Counted from the first letter of the stretch, positions 34,907-44,251 are shown. The stretch is 64,000 nt of DNA from JAGWAJ01 sp026707615 (GCA_965207595.1 CBDBMW010000013.1:992001-1056000); one strand, 5' to 3'. The notes: a model not told the origin generated them from the sequence alone. Numbers and translations: made by a program.

Positions 34907-35794
34907 ATGCGACGGACGGGACCGTGGGCGGTTGCCCTCGCGGCGACGACGGTGCTGTGCGCCCCCGCCCTCGCGGGACAGCGCGCGTCGGAGCGGCGCG
35001 TCGCTAACCCGGGCGAGACGCAGTTCGAGGTCCAGTTGCTGCGGCCCTCGGGCGGTCCCGTCGTCCCCATCTTCGAGGGCTGGTACCGCAACCCCGATGG
35101 CACCTTCGAGCTGTCGTTCGGCTACTTCAGCGTGAACACGGAGGAGACGCTGGAGGTCCCGCTGGGCCCGGACAACTTCCTCGCGCCGGCCGAGTTCGAC
35201 GGACGTCAGCCGACCCGCTTCGAGCCGGTCCCCGAGAACGACCGGCGCCACTGGGGGGCGTTCACGGTGACGGTGCCGGCCGACTTCGGAAGCCGCGACG
35301 TGGTGTGGACGCTCCGCTCCCACGGGCAGACGCTCTCGGTCCCCGGGCGGCTCACCAGTCCCGCCTACGAGCTCGCGGGGTGGGAGTTTCCGGGGCGGTC
35401 CAGCATGTCGCCGCTGCTCCGGCTGGCGCCCGGCGGGCCGGTCGGGCGCGGCCCGCGCGGCATCACCGGGGATGCGCGGCGGGCGAAGGCGGGGAGGCCG
35501 CTCGATCTCGCCGCGTGGGTCGCCCGCGACCCGGAGGCCGCCGGAGACGAGCGTCCGATCAACCTCAAGTGGTTCAAGCACCAGGGACCCGGCGACGTCG
35601 CGTTCGCCGTGCGGGCGGCAAGCATCGCGGCGGAAGCCTGGGCGCCGGCGGGCGGGGCGGAGGTCACCACCGCGGTGACCTTCTCCGAGCCCGGCGACTA
35701 CCTGCTGCGGGTGCTCGCCTTCAACGTGATCCGGGAGTTCGAGTTTCAATGCTGCTGGACCAACGGATTCGTGCCGGTCACGGTCGCGCCGTGA
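34907..35794 (+). CDS. Secreted beta-rich protein, unknown
   Basis: A 295-residue exported protein. The signal peptide (GPWAVALAATTVLCAPALAGQ) is followed by a beta-rich body containing PVVPIFEGWYRNPDGTFELSFGYFSVN and SEPGDYLLRVLAFNVIREFEFQCCWTNGFV, with one vicinal cysteine pair. The ATG at 34907 with ggggaaacg is preferred to 34847, which lacks a signal-like start. Its stop overlaps a GTG that could start the next gene, suggesting an operon with the copper/heme protein. No family named. Confidence 0.78.
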   Translation: MRRTGPWAVALAATTVLCAPALAGQRASERRVANPGETQFEVQLLRPSGGPVVPIFEGWYRNPDGTFELSFGYFSVNTEETLEVPLGPDNFLAPAEFDGRQPTRFEPVPENDRRHWGAFTVTVPADFGSRDVVWTLRSHGQTLSVPGRLTSPAYELAGWEFPGRSSMSPLLRLAPGGPVGRGPRGITGDARRAKAGRPLDLAAWVARDPEAAGDERPINLKWFKHQGPGDVAFAVRAASIAAEAWAPAGGAEVTTAVTFSEPGDYLLRVLAFNVIREFEFQCCWTNGFVPVTVAP

Positions 35795-35838
35795 CCTCCG
35801 GCGGGGTGCGGCGGGGAGCCGCGGGGGAGAAGCAGACC

Positions 35839-37284
35839 ATGGGCCAGGGTGACCGGACGGTCGGCGGGGACGCGAACCGGACGAACCGGAGCGAGGGCCC
35901 GGCGACGGGGGGCGGCCCGGCCGGGCCGGTCGTCGTCGCGGTACTGGCCGCCGCACTGCTGGCGGGGGCCGGCGAGGCCCTGGCCCAGAGCGGTGCGCCG
36001 GTGGCGCCCGTCGCGGCCGACACCGCTCCGACGTTCAGCCGGGACGTGGCGCCGATCCTGCAGCGGTCCTGCCAGCACTGCCACCAGCCGCACGGCATCG
36101 CACCGATGTCGCTGCTCACGTACCGCGACGCGCGCCCCTGGGCGCGCAGCATCCGCGACCGGGTGGCGCGGCGCCTGATGCCGCCCTGGCACCTCGACCC
36201 GACGGTGGGGATCCGGGACTACAAGAACGACATCTCGCTGACGCCGGACGAGATCGACACCGTCGTCCGCTGGGCGGACGCGGGCGCCCCGCAGGGCGAC
36301 CCGGCCGATCTGCCGGAGCCGCTCGCGTTCCCGCGCGCCGACGCCTGGGAGGTGGAGGCCATCCTCGGCCGCCCGCCCGACTTCGTCGTCCGCTCGACGC
36401 CCTACCACGTCGCGGCCAACGGGCAGGACCAGTGGTGGTCGCCGGAGCTGGAGTTCGAGGGCTTCGACGTCGCCCGCTACATCCGCGCGGCCGAGTTCAA
36501 GCCTTCCTACCCCCTCGGCATCCGGGTGACGCACCACGGTCACGCCATGCTGCGCGGCAGGGAGCCGGTGGAAGGGGAGGCGCGCCCGCCGTCGGTGCGC
36601 CTCGTGGGGATGGGCATCGGCAAGCGTTGGGACCTGCTGCCCGAGGGCGTCGGCAAGCTGCTGCCGCCGGGCCCGGCCACGGTCCGCTTCAGCCTGCACT
36701 ACTTCCCGGTGGGCGAGGAGGTGACGGATGTGGCCGAGGTGGGCGTGTGGCTGTATCCCGAGGGGGAGGTGCCGGCCCGGGTGACGGCCGGCGAGCGGCA
36801 GTTCTACGTCGACGGCACCCACCGGGAGCGCCTGCGGGCCAGCGACATCCTCATCCCGCCGCACGGGCACTTGGTCCTCGAGGACCAGTACGTCCTGGAC
36901 CGCCCGGCCCTGCTCCAGAGCTTCCGGCCCCACATGCACATGCGCGGCACCGAGATGTCGATGGCCGCCCTCTACCCGGACGGTCGCCGCGAGCTGCTCA
37001 GCCGCGTCAACCGGTACGACCACAACTGGCAGATCGCCTACGTCTACGACGACGACGCCCAGCCGCTGCTCCCGAAGGGCACGGTGCTGATGCTGCGCGC
37101 GAAGTGGGACAACACGGCCGCGAACCGCATCAACCCGGACCCCGATCAGTGGGTGGTGTTCGGCGCGCGAGGTGTCGACGAGATGTCGCACGCGTGGATC
37201 GGCATCACCTATCTGGACAACGCCGAGTACGAGGAGCTGGCCGCGGGACGCAGGGCCGCCGCGGAGGCCGGCGAGCCGCGCTAG
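35839..37284 (+). CDS. Exported c-heme protein with copper-monooxygenase-like region
   Basis: A 481-residue exported protein. After an N-terminal hydrophobic stretch (VVVAVLAAALLAGAGEALAQ) comes a cytochrome-like part, FSRDVAPILQRSCQHCHQPHGIAPMSL, with a CxxCH heme site. The later half carries VTHHGHAML and SFRPHMHMRGTEMSM, histidine motifs like those of copper type II ascorbate-dependent monooxygenases. The heme-plus-Cu architecture is known from environmental bacteria but poorly characterised. The ATG at 35839 has ggggga upstream; a GTG at 35791 overlapping the previous stop is possible. Repeat copy j abuts its stop. Confidence 0.8.
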   Translation: MGQGDRTVGGDANRTNRSEGPATGGGPAGPVVVAVLAAALLAGAGEALAQSGAPVAPVAADTAPTFSRDVAPILQRSCQHCHQPHGIAPMSLLTYRDARPWARSIRDRVARRLMPPWHLDPTVGIRDYKNDISLTPDEIDTVVRWADAGAPQGDPADLPEPLAFPRADAWEVEAILGRPPDFVVRSTPYHVAANGQDQWWSPELEFEGFDVARYIRAAEFKPSYPLGIRVTHHGHAMLRGREPVEGEARPPSVRLVGMGIGKRWDLLPEGVGKLLPPGPATVRFSLHYFPVGEEVTDVAEVGVWLYPEGEVPARVTAGERQFYVDGTHRERLRASDILIPPHGHLVLEDQYVLDRPALLQSFRPHMHMRGTEMSMAALYPDGRRELLSRVNRYDHNWQIAYVYDDDAQPLLPKGTVLMLRAKWDNTAANRINPDPDQWVVFGARGVDEMSHAWIGITYLDNAEYEELAAGRRAAAEAGEPR

Positions 37285-37358
37285 GAGTCTGCGCCGCGGA
37301 ACCGGCGACGCAAGAGTCTCTCTCGCGGGCAGACTCCCAACGCGACCGCAAGGTCGCG
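37284..37358. repeat. Intergenic palindromic repeat, copy j (two hairpins)
   Basis: Arms ggagtctgc (37284-37292) and gcagactcc (37329-37337) are perfect; the first base is the last of the TAG stop. A second hairpin, cgcgacc-gcaa-ggtcgcg (37341-37358), has a GNRA-type loop. The linker cccaacgcg matches copy b. The element ends 22 bp before the next ATG, so it could also affect expression of the following gene. Confidence 0.8.
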
Positions 37359-37379
37359 CTGGCGCATCGGAGGGTCACG

Positions 37380-39524
37380 ATGACGCGATATCGCCTGGCG
37401 GCCGGAGCCCTGGCCGCCACCGTCTGCCTGTCGGGGCTCGCGTCCCCCGTCGCGGCGCAGCTTCCGGGGGTCGAGGACGGCGAGTGGCGCTACCTGGGCG
37501 GCGACGCCGGCCACACCCGCTCCAATCCCTGGCTCACCCAGATCGACGCCGGCAACTTCGCCCGGCTCGAGGTGGCCTGGGTCTGGCGCGGCGACAACTT
37601 CGGGCCCGGCGTCGAGTACACCGTGCGGGCGACGCCGGTGTTCGTCGACGGCGTGCTCTACACCGTCGCCGGCCAGCGGCGGCAGGTGGTGGCGATCGAC
37701 GCCGCGACCGGGGAGACGCTCTGGACCTTCCGCGAGCCGGAGACGATGCGCTACCTGCGCTCCCCGCGCTCCGACTTCGGCAAGGGGATCGCCTACGCGG
37801 AGGTGGACGGCCGGGGCGTAGTCTTCGTCACCTCGCCCGCCTTCTTCCTCTGGGCCCTGGACGCGCGGACGGGGCGTCCGCTCGAGGGCTGGGGCGCGGC
37901 GGTCGACATCGACGACTTCTCGCCTACGGGCGTCGTCGACCTCATCCCGCCCCTCGTGGCGGACTGGGGACCCTGGCTGGCCTGGGACGGCCCCTACGAC
38001 GTGGACCACGGCATTCCCCGCCAGCTCGGGATGGTCACCGCCTCGTCGCCGCCGATCGTGGTGAACGGCGTGGTCGTGGTGCTGGTGGGCCACGAGCCGA
38101 GCTACGACCAGACGCGGATCGAGAACGTGCCGGGCGACATCATGGGCATCGACGCCCGCACCGGCGCCGTGCTCTGGAAGTTCCACGTCATCCCGCGGCC
38201 CGGCGAGTTCGGGCACGAGACGTGGGAGAACGACGCCTGGCGCTGGTCGGGTGACATGTCGACCTGGGCGCCGGCGTCGGCCGACCCGGAGCTGGGGCTC
38301 GTCTACCTGGTCACCAACGCCTCGACCGTGCAGTCCTACGCGGGGCACCGGCCGGGCCACAACCTCTTCGGGGGCAGCGTCCTCGCCCTCGACGCGGCCA
38401 CCGGCGAACGGCGCTGGCACTTCCAGATCCACCGCAGCGACCAGTGGAACTACGACCTGCCGACGGCGCCGATCCTGCTGGATCTCACGGTCGACGGCGA
38501 GCGCGTGCCCGCGCTGGTGCAGAACACGAAGCAGGGGCTGGTGTTCGCCTTCAACCGGGCCACGGGGGAACCGCTCTGGCCGATCGAGGAGCGCCCCGTC
38601 ATGCAGACGCAGGTACCCGGCAACTACACCGCCCCCACGCAGCCGTACCCGACCCGGCCCGAGCCGCTGGACCCGATCGCCGTCGATGGTCTCACCGAGG
38701 ACTACGTGCTCGACTTCACGCCGGAGCTCGAGCGGGAGGCGCTGGCGATCCTGAGCGAGTTCCGCGCGGGCGGGCTGTACGTGCCGCAGTTGCCGTATCC
38801 GCACGGCAACGACTACCGCAACGTCATCGGCTGCATGGGCGGCCTCAACATCTACCATCCGCCGGTGGCCGACCCCACCTCCGGCATCCTGTACGCACCG
38901 CACAACCGCGTGTGCAGCGCGCCGCGGTTCCTGGTGCCCACCAACGGGGTGGACGTCGAGCGCGGGCTGCCGGGCCGCTCGGCCGAGGCGTGGCGGGGCC
39001 GCGAGCGGCATACCCCGACCACCGGCACCACGGTGGCCGCCTGGGCCCCCGGCGGGCCCGCCGAGTTCCCCGCCACGATCGACGGCCTGCCGTTCTACCG
39101 GCCGCTGTTCCAGGCGCTGGCCGCCTACGACATGAACACCGGCGAGAAGCTGTGGGACATCCCGATCGGCGAGACGCCGGAGCGGTTCCGCAACCATCCC
39201 CGGCTGGCCGGGGTGGACCTCCCCAACCTGGGCGGCAGCGGGCGCTCCATCCAGATGGTGATGGGGGATCTCCTGGTGCAGACCACCGAGGATCTGCGCG
39301 GCGAGGCGGAGCTCAGCCGGAACGGGCTCCCGTTGCTCCGGGCGCGCGACAAGCGCACGGGAGAGATCGTCGCCAGCGTCGAGGTCCCCATCCCCGGCCA
39401 GTACGGCATGATGACCTACCTGCATGAGGGCGTGCAGTACGTCCTGATGCAGGCGGGCAGCGCGCGCCGCGATCAGCCGGGGGCGCTGGTGGCGCTGCGG
39501 CTGCCGGAGGACGCGATCCGCTGA
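37380..39524 (+). CDS. PQQ-binding-like beta-propeller quinoprotein
   Basis: A 714-residue exported protein. It has signal peptide AAGALAATVCLSGLASPVAAQ and propeller motifs VVAIDAATGETLWTF, MGIDARTGAVLWKF, VLALDAATGERRWHFQ and LAAYDMNTGEKLWD. It lacks the vicinal Cys pair of the 2.3-kb enzyme and has insertions (about residues 400-560). It is likely a membrane- or periplasm-located quinoprotein glucose/alcohol dehydrogenase relative of unknown substrate. The ribosome site ggaggg precedes the ATG at 37380. It follows the heme/copper protein, which may relay electrons. Confidence 0.85.
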   Translation: MTRYRLAAGALAATVCLSGLASPVAAQLPGVEDGEWRYLGGDAGHTRSNPWLTQIDAGNFARLEVAWVWRGDNFGPGVEYTVRATPVFVDGVLYTVAGQRRQVVAIDAATGETLWTFREPETMRYLRSPRSDFGKGIAYAEVDGRGVVFVTSPAFFLWALDARTGRPLEGWGAAVDIDDFSPTGVVDLIPPLVADWGPWLAWDGPYDVDHGIPRQLGMVTASSPPIVVNGVVVVLVGHEPSYDQTRIENVPGDIMGIDARTGAVLWKFHVIPRPGEFGHETWENDAWRWSGDMSTWAPASADPELGLVYLVTNASTVQSYAGHRPGHNLFGGSVLALDAATGERRWHFQIHRSDQWNYDLPTAPILLDLTVDGERVPALVQNTKQGLVFAFNRATGEPLWPIEERPVMQTQVPGNYTAPTQPYPTRPEPLDPIAVDGLTEDYVLDFTPELEREALAILSEFRAGGLYVPQLPYPHGNDYRNVIGCMGGLNIYHPPVADPTSGILYAPHNRVCSAPRFLVPTNGVDVERGLPGRSAEAWRGRERHTPTTGTTVAAWAPGGPAEFPATIDGLPFYRPLFQALAAYDMNTGEKLWDIPIGETPERFRNHPRLAGVDLPNLGGSGRSIQMVMGDLLVQTTEDLRGEAELSRNGLPLLRARDKRTGEIVASVEVPIPGQYGMMTYLHEGVQYVLMQAGSARRDQPGALVALRLPEDAIR

Positions 39525-39639
39525 ATCCCACGACGGCGGCCGCTGGAACCGCGGCGGCTGCCGCAACGGCCGGCGACCTCACCTGTCGGCATGGAACCCG
39601 CCGCTCGCCGCTCCTCCCCGATTCGGATCTGGCCGTCAG

Positions 39640-39668
39640 GCGACAAACTGGAGCCGCATGGCGATAAT
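39640..39668 (+). promoter_or_regulatory. Candidate sigma-70 promoter for the hybrid kinase gene
   Basis: GCGACA (39640-39645), a 17-bp spacer and GATAAT (39663-39668) lie 89 bp upstream of the kinase ATG. A G-rich hairpin (39707-39727, gcgccgcc/ggcggcgc with a five-G loop) sits in the presumed leader. Pattern-based only. Confidence 0.35.
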
Positions 39669-39756
39669 TCGGCGGTACCGCGAAGGGCGCCTAATGAGGC
39701 GCTCTTGCGCCGCCGGGGGGGCGGCGCGGGCCTGACGTGAGGGACGGGGAGCCTGA

Positions 39757-42099
39757 ATGAACGAGCACTCGGACGAGGCGCGGCCGGAGCGCGCCTCCGG
39801 ACTGAGCGCCGTGCTCCTGCGGATCAGCTCGAGTCTCGATCTCGACACCGTTCTCCAGGAGGTCGTCGACAGCGCGCGCGAGCTGACCGGGGCTCGCTAC
39901 GGAATCATCACCACCGTCGACGAGCGCGGGCAGGTCGAGGAGTTCGTCACCTCCGGATTCACCCCGGAAGAGAAGGCCCAGATGGCCGCCTGGTCGGACG
40001 GGCTGCGGCTCTTCGAGCACTTTCGCAACCTGGACGGGCCGTTGCGCGTGGCGGACCTGCCCGCCTACGTCCGCGAGCTCGGCTTCTCGTCCGATCTGAT
40101 GCGGTCGAAGACCCTGCAGGTCACGCCGATGCGGCTCCGCGACGTGCACGTCGGCAGCTTCTTTCTCGCCGAGAAGGCAGGCGGACGGGAGTTCACCAGC
40201 GGCGACGAAGAGGTGCTGATGCTGCTGGCATCCCAGGCCGCGACGGCCATCGCCAACGCGCGCACGGTGCGCGACGAGCGCCGGGCCCGGTCCGACCTGG
40301 AGGCCCTGATCGAGATTTCGCCGGTGGGTGTCGTGGTGTTCGACGGCGGGACGGGCAGGCCGGCGTCCGTCAACCGGGAGGCGATGCGGATCGTCGAGAG
40401 ACTGCGCGTTCCGGAAGACTCTCCGGAGGAGCTGCTGAGGCGCGTGACCTGTCGTCGCGCCGACGGACGCCAGATGGTGCTGGGGGAGTTTCCGCTGGCG
40501 GAGCAGTTCCGTTCCGGAGAGACGGTACGCGCGGAGGAGATGACGCTGTCGGTCCCCGACGGCCGCAGCGTCACCACGCTGGTCAACTCGACGCCGATCC
40601 TCTCGCCGGACGGCGCCGTGGAGTCGGTCGTGGTCACGCTGCAGGACCTGGCCCCGCTGGAGGAGTTGGAGCGGCTGCGCGCGGAGTTCCTGGCGATGGT
40701 GAGCCACGAGCTGAGAACGCCGTTGAGCTCGATCAAGGGCTCGACGGCAACCGTGCTGGGCGCGTCGCGCACCCCGGACCCGGCGGAGATGCTGCAGTTC
40801 TTCCGGGTCATCGACGAACAGGCCGACCACATGCGCAACCTGATCGGCGACCTGCTGGACCAGGGCCGCATCGAGTCGGGCACGCTGTCGGTCTCTCCCG
40901 AGCCGACGGCGGTCGCCGGGCTGATCGACCAGGCGTGGACGACGCTGCGAAGCGGCGGCCGGCACGCGTTGCGCGTCGACCTGCCGGAGGATCTCCCGTG
41001 GGTGATGGTGGATCGGGGGCGCATCGCGCAGGTGCTCAGCAACCTCTTCTCGAACGCGGCGAAGCACTCCCCGGAGTCGTCTCCGATCCGGGTCGCGGCG
41101 GCGCGGGACGGTGTGCACGTGGCCATCTCGGTCTCCGACGAGGGCCGCGGCGTGCCCCCCGACCTGCTGCCGCACCTGTTCCGCAAGCACGCGGGTGCGG
41201 TCGGCGGGGCGCGAAGCCAGGGGCTCCCGAGTCACGGGCTCGGTCTGGCCATCTGCAAGGGCCTGGTGGAGGTGCACGGGGGCCGCATCTGGGCCGAGAG
41301 CGGCGGCGCGGGCCGCGGCACCCGGTTCACCTTCACGGTTCCGGTTGCCGAGGAGGCCGGACGCGGCGGAGCCGGCTTCACCGGCGGGCGCCCCCACCCG
41401 CCGCGCGCGGGCGAGGAGGAGACGCGGATCCTCGTGGTCGACGACGATCCGCAGACGCTGCGCTACGTGCGGGACGCTCTCACCGATGCGGGCTATGTCC
41501 CCGTCGTGACGGGCGACCCGGAAGAGCTGCCGGGGCTCGTGAGGGCGCGCGCGCCCCGGCTGGTCCTGCTGGACGTGCTGCTGCCCGGCCGGAGCGGCAT
41601 CGAGTTGATGAAGAGCGTTCCCGAGCTGGACGACCTGCCGGTGATCTTCATGTCCGCCTACGGCGGCGACGAGACGGTGGTGCGGACGCTGGATGCGGGA
41701 GCCGCCGACTACATCGTCAAGCCCTTCTCGCCGTCGGAGCTGGCGGCGCGAGTGCGGGCCGCGCTGCGGCGGCGGGCCGAGCCCGCCCCCTTCCGGCTCG
41801 GGAACCTGGTCATCCACTACGAGCAGCGGCGGGTCACCGTCGGCGGCCGGCGCGTGGGGTTGACGGCGACGGAGTACGAGGTGCTCCGCGTCCTCTCCGT
41901 CAACGCGGGGCGGGTCGTCACGTACCAGGCGCTGCTGCGCAGGGCGTGGGGTGGGCGGAGCCGGGGCGCCGGCGATTCCAAGCAGGTTCACGCCGTCGTG
42001 AAGAGGCTCCGCCGCAAGCTGGGCGACGAGGCGGTCGGCCCGGCCTACGTCCTCAACGTGCGCGGCATCGGCTACCGCATGCCGAGACCGGACCCGTGA
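39757..42099 (+). CDS. One-polypeptide two-component system: GAF-PAS-HisKA-HATPase-REC-wHTH
   Basis: A 780-residue soluble signalling protein without transmembrane segments. Order: GAF domain (about 25-170), PAS (about 180-295), HisKA with SHELRTPLSSIKG (phospho-His H317), HATPase (VLSNLFSNAAKHS, LPSHGLGLAICKGLVEVHGG), receiver (ILVVDDDPQTL; phospho-acceptor D606 in LLDVLLPGRSG; KPFSPSELAARV) and an OmpR/PhoB winged helix (GLTATEYEVLRVLSVNAGRVV ... VVKRLRRKLGD ... VRGIGYRMP). Sensor, kinase, receiver and DNA-binding output are fused, so the signal goes directly to promoter binding. The ligand is probably cytosolic. It resembles KdpD/E or PhoR/B joined end to end. Confidence 0.9.
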   Translation: MNEHSDEARPERASGLSAVLLRISSSLDLDTVLQEVVDSARELTGARYGIITTVDERGQVEEFVTSGFTPEEKAQMAAWSDGLRLFEHFRNLDGPLRVADLPAYVRELGFSSDLMRSKTLQVTPMRLRDVHVGSFFLAEKAGGREFTSGDEEVLMLLASQAATAIANARTVRDERRARSDLEALIEISPVGVVVFDGGTGRPASVNREAMRIVERLRVPEDSPEELLRRVTCRRADGRQMVLGEFPLAEQFRSGETVRAEEMTLSVPDGRSVTTLVNSTPILSPDGAVESVVVTLQDLAPLEELERLRAEFLAMVSHELRTPLSSIKGSTATVLGASRTPDPAEMLQFFRVIDEQADHMRNLIGDLLDQGRIESGTLSVSPEPTAVAGLIDQAWTTLRSGGRHALRVDLPEDLPWVMVDRGRIAQVLSNLFSNAAKHSPESSPIRVAAARDGVHVAISVSDEGRGVPPDLLPHLFRKHAGAVGGARSQGLPSHGLGLAICKGLVEVHGGRIWAESGGAGRGTRFTFTVPVAEEAGRGGAGFTGGRPHPPRAGEEETRILVVDDDPQTLRYVRDALTDAGYVPVVTGDPEELPGLVRARAPRLVLLDVLLPGRSGIELMKSVPELDDLPVIFMSAYGGDETVVRTLDAGAADYIVKPFSPSELAARVRAALRRRAEPAPFRLGNLVIHYEQRRVTVGGRRVGLTATEYEVLRVLSVNAGRVVTYQALLRRAWGGRSRGAGDSKQVHAVVKRLRRKLGDEAVGPAYVLNVRGIGYRMPRPDP

Positions 42100-42135
42100 G
42101 GCGCGGCGGGTCCGGACCCCCTCCCGGCGCAGACC

Positions 42136-42447
42136 CTACGGCGGACTTTCGACCGCGTCGCGAACCAGCCTGGAGACGCGCGCCCGAACGACGCGACGCG
42201 CCGGGATCACGATGCTCTGGCCGGTGACGGGGTCGCGGCCGCGCCGCGGGCGCCGCGTCTCGACGACCAGCTTTGCCACCTTCGAGATCGAGAACCGGCC
42301 CTCCTGCGCCAACTCGCGGATGCAGAGCCGCTGCAGCTCCGCCAGGAACTCGCGGGCGTCGTCGCGGTGGAGCGGCCTCCCCCCCGTGGTCCGAGCGCGC
42401 TCCCGGAAGTGGCTGACCATGTGCTTGCACAACTGAGCCTTGGTCAT
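42136..42447 (-). CDS. HU/IHF-family DNA-bending protein (divergent)
   Basis: A 103-residue protein. The HU-like core is recognisable from FLAELQRLCIRELAQEGRFSISKVAKLVVETRRPRRGRDPVTGQSIVIPARRVVRARVS, with the DNA-arm 'RDPVTG' and the strand 'IVIPA'. The N-terminus (MTKAQLCKHMVSHFRERARTTGG) is longer than in classical HU (about 90 residues), and no proline sits at the usual arm-tip position in the visible motif. It is probably a nucleoid protein. Convergent with the hybrid kinase gene. Confidence 0.78.
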   Translation of the reverse strand: MTKAQLCKHMVSHFRERARTTGGRPLHRDDAREFLAELQRLCIRELAQEGRFSISKVAKLVVETRRPRRGRDPVTGQSIVIPARRVVRARVSRLVRDAVESPP

Positions 42448-42886
42448 GCGGACGTATGGTGCCTGAATGCATCTGACTATTGGGCGACACAGACCGGCAT
42501 TTCAGTGACAGATTGGCGACATCGTTCCCAGGTGGGCTCGTTGTCGGTGGCGCCGCCCTCTGTTCCCCCGGAGCGTTGCAATTCGCCACGCCCCGTCGCA
42601 ATCCGCGACGGCGGGCTGCCGCGCGGCACGGAACTCCCCCTCCGCGCGGCGATTCGGCGCCCCGCCACCTCGTGCGACACCCCGCAGTGTCGCGGACCGC
42701 CGCACATCGCCGGCGATGCGGGATGCGTCGTGCCGTGCGTAACCGCCTGAGGACCGTCCGCCCGGGGTGTCAGCGGGGGGTACGGATCGGGTCTTGCTTC
42801 GGATCCCGAGGGCGGCTGCCGCCCGCATTGACCCGGCTCGGGCTTGCCGGCCGGGGAAGGGACGGAGCGCCGGGGGAGCCGACGCA
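42448..42886. other. Divergent intergenic region, no gene seen
   Basis: About 440 bp separate the HU-like gene and the second kinase, which are divergent. The DNA has mixed composition and no convincing coding sequence. It must hold both promoters; no strong -35/-10 pair stands out. Confidence 0.4.
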
Positions 42887-44251
42887 ATGCGGAAGGTCAC
42901 GTCCAGCTCGCGGGAGGCGAGGGCCAGGAGAATCGAGGCCGAGCTGCACGAGCGCGTGCAGGTGCTGGACGCGATCATCCGCAGCATGGGCGACGGCGTG
43001 GTCGTGACCGATGCGCAACTGCGCGTCACGCTGGCCAACCCGAGCGCGAAGCGCATCCTCGGCAGCGACATCCCTGACCGCATTCCCGACGAATGGCCCC
43101 GCGACACCGGGTTGTTCTACGTGGACCGGGAGACGCGAGTGCCGGCGGAGGAGATGCCGAGCGCGCGCGCCGTGCGCGGCGAGACGATCGAGGACCTGGT
43201 GCTCTTCGTCCGCGGCCCGAGCATCCCGGAGGGTGTCTACATCAGCGTGAACGCGAGTCCGTTGCGCGACGAGGCGCAGCGGATCGCAGGCAGCGTGGTC
43301 GTCTTCCGCGACGTGTCGGAGCGCAAGATGCAGGAGGAGGCCCTGCTCCAGGCCTTCGCCCACGGACGCCTGGAGGTCATCGACACGTTGCAGCACAACA
43401 TCGGGAACGCGATCAACAGCGTTGCGACCGGGGTCGACACGCTGCACGAGTGGCTGGAGGACAACGAGCTGATCAGGCGGTTCGACGCCGTGGCGGGCCT
43501 CGTCCGCGAGCACGAGCGCGACTGGATCGCCTGGCTGGCGCATGACGATCAGGGTCGCCGGATCAGGCCCTTCCTGCTCGCGCTGATCAGCGATCTGACC
43601 CGGGAGCAGCGCAGCCTGTGGAAGACGACCACCCGCGTGCGGGAACGGGTGCGCCATATCGTCGACGTCATCCGCGCGCAGGCCGCCTTCACGAACGGTG
43701 CGTTGGAGCGCACGGCGATCGACCTGGCCCAGGCTCTCGCCGATGCGGTGACCGTCGTCCGGGAAGGTCTCGGTCGCCGCGGCGTCGAGATCGAGGTCGA
43801 CTGCTCGCGCGCACCAGGCCGGCTGCTCGTCCAGGAGGGCCGGTTCCAGCAGTTGCTCGTGAACCTGCTCCTCAACGCGCTCGAGGCCACGGACGAGAGG
43901 GCGGCCCGGCTCGGTACGGACGGCTGGCGGCCCCGCGTCCGACTGTCCGCCTATGCTGCAGGCGAGGAGGGCATGCTCGCGATCGACGTCATCGACAACG
44001 GGATCGGCCTCGAGGCGTCGCAGCTCCCCTCCATCTTCGCCGCCGGCTACACCACCAAGAAGGACGGTACCGGGCTCGGCCTGCACTCCGCGGCGAACTT
44101 CGTCATCGGGTCCGGAGGGAGCATCCGGCCCCTCAGCGACGGCATCGGACGCGGCACGACGATGCGCGTCATGCTGCGCCTCTCGGAACCGGGTCCCGAA
44201 GAGCCGGCGGCGGACGGGGAAGAGCGGGCGGCGGACGGTGGGGACGAATGA
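42887..44251 (+). CDS. PAS-domain sensor histidine kinase
   Basis: A 454-residue soluble kinase. The PAS region (about 20-140) reads VLDAIIRSMGDGVVVTDAQLRVTLANPSA. A dimerisation helix carries an atypical H-box, DTLQHNIGNAINSV (likely phospho-His in LQHN). The HATPase domain has an N-box QQLLVNLLLNALEATDE, G1 DVIDNGIGLE and G2 TGLGLHSAANFV. The start at 42887 has cggggga. No response regulator is adjacent. It is the last core gene before the tRNA-Phe scar. The acidic Glu/Asp tail at the C-terminus is low complexity. Confidence 0.87.
   Translation: MRKVTSSSREARARRIEAELHERVQVLDAIIRSMGDGVVVTDAQLRVTLANPSAKRILGSDIPDRIPDEWPRDTGLFYVDRETRVPAEEMPSARAVRGETIEDLVLFVRGPSIPEGVYISVNASPLRDEAQRIAGSVVVFRDVSERKMQEEALLQAFAHGRLEVIDTLQHNIGNAINSVATGVDTLHEWLEDNELIRRFDAVAGLVREHERDWIAWLAHDDQGRRIRPFLLALISDLTREQRSLWKTTTRVRERVRHIVDVIRAQAAFTNGALERTAIDLAQALADAVTVVREGLGRRGVEIEVDCSRAPGRLLVQEGRFQQLLVNLLLNALEATDERAARLGTDGWRPRVRLSAYAAGEEGMLAIDVIDNGIGLEASQLPSIFAAGYTTKKDGTGLGLHSAANFVIGSGGSIRPLSDGIGRGTTMRVMLRLSEPGPEEPAADGEERAADGGDE

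Noticed and set aside
37281..39566. 761-codon minus-strand frame opposite the second PQQ protein
   Set aside because: Shadow frame; the plus-strand protein has a signal peptide, ribosome site and propeller repeats.
42480..43007. 175-codon plus-strand frame upstream of the PAS kinase
   Set aside because: It overlaps the kinase start in another frame and has a low-complexity Arg-rich composition.
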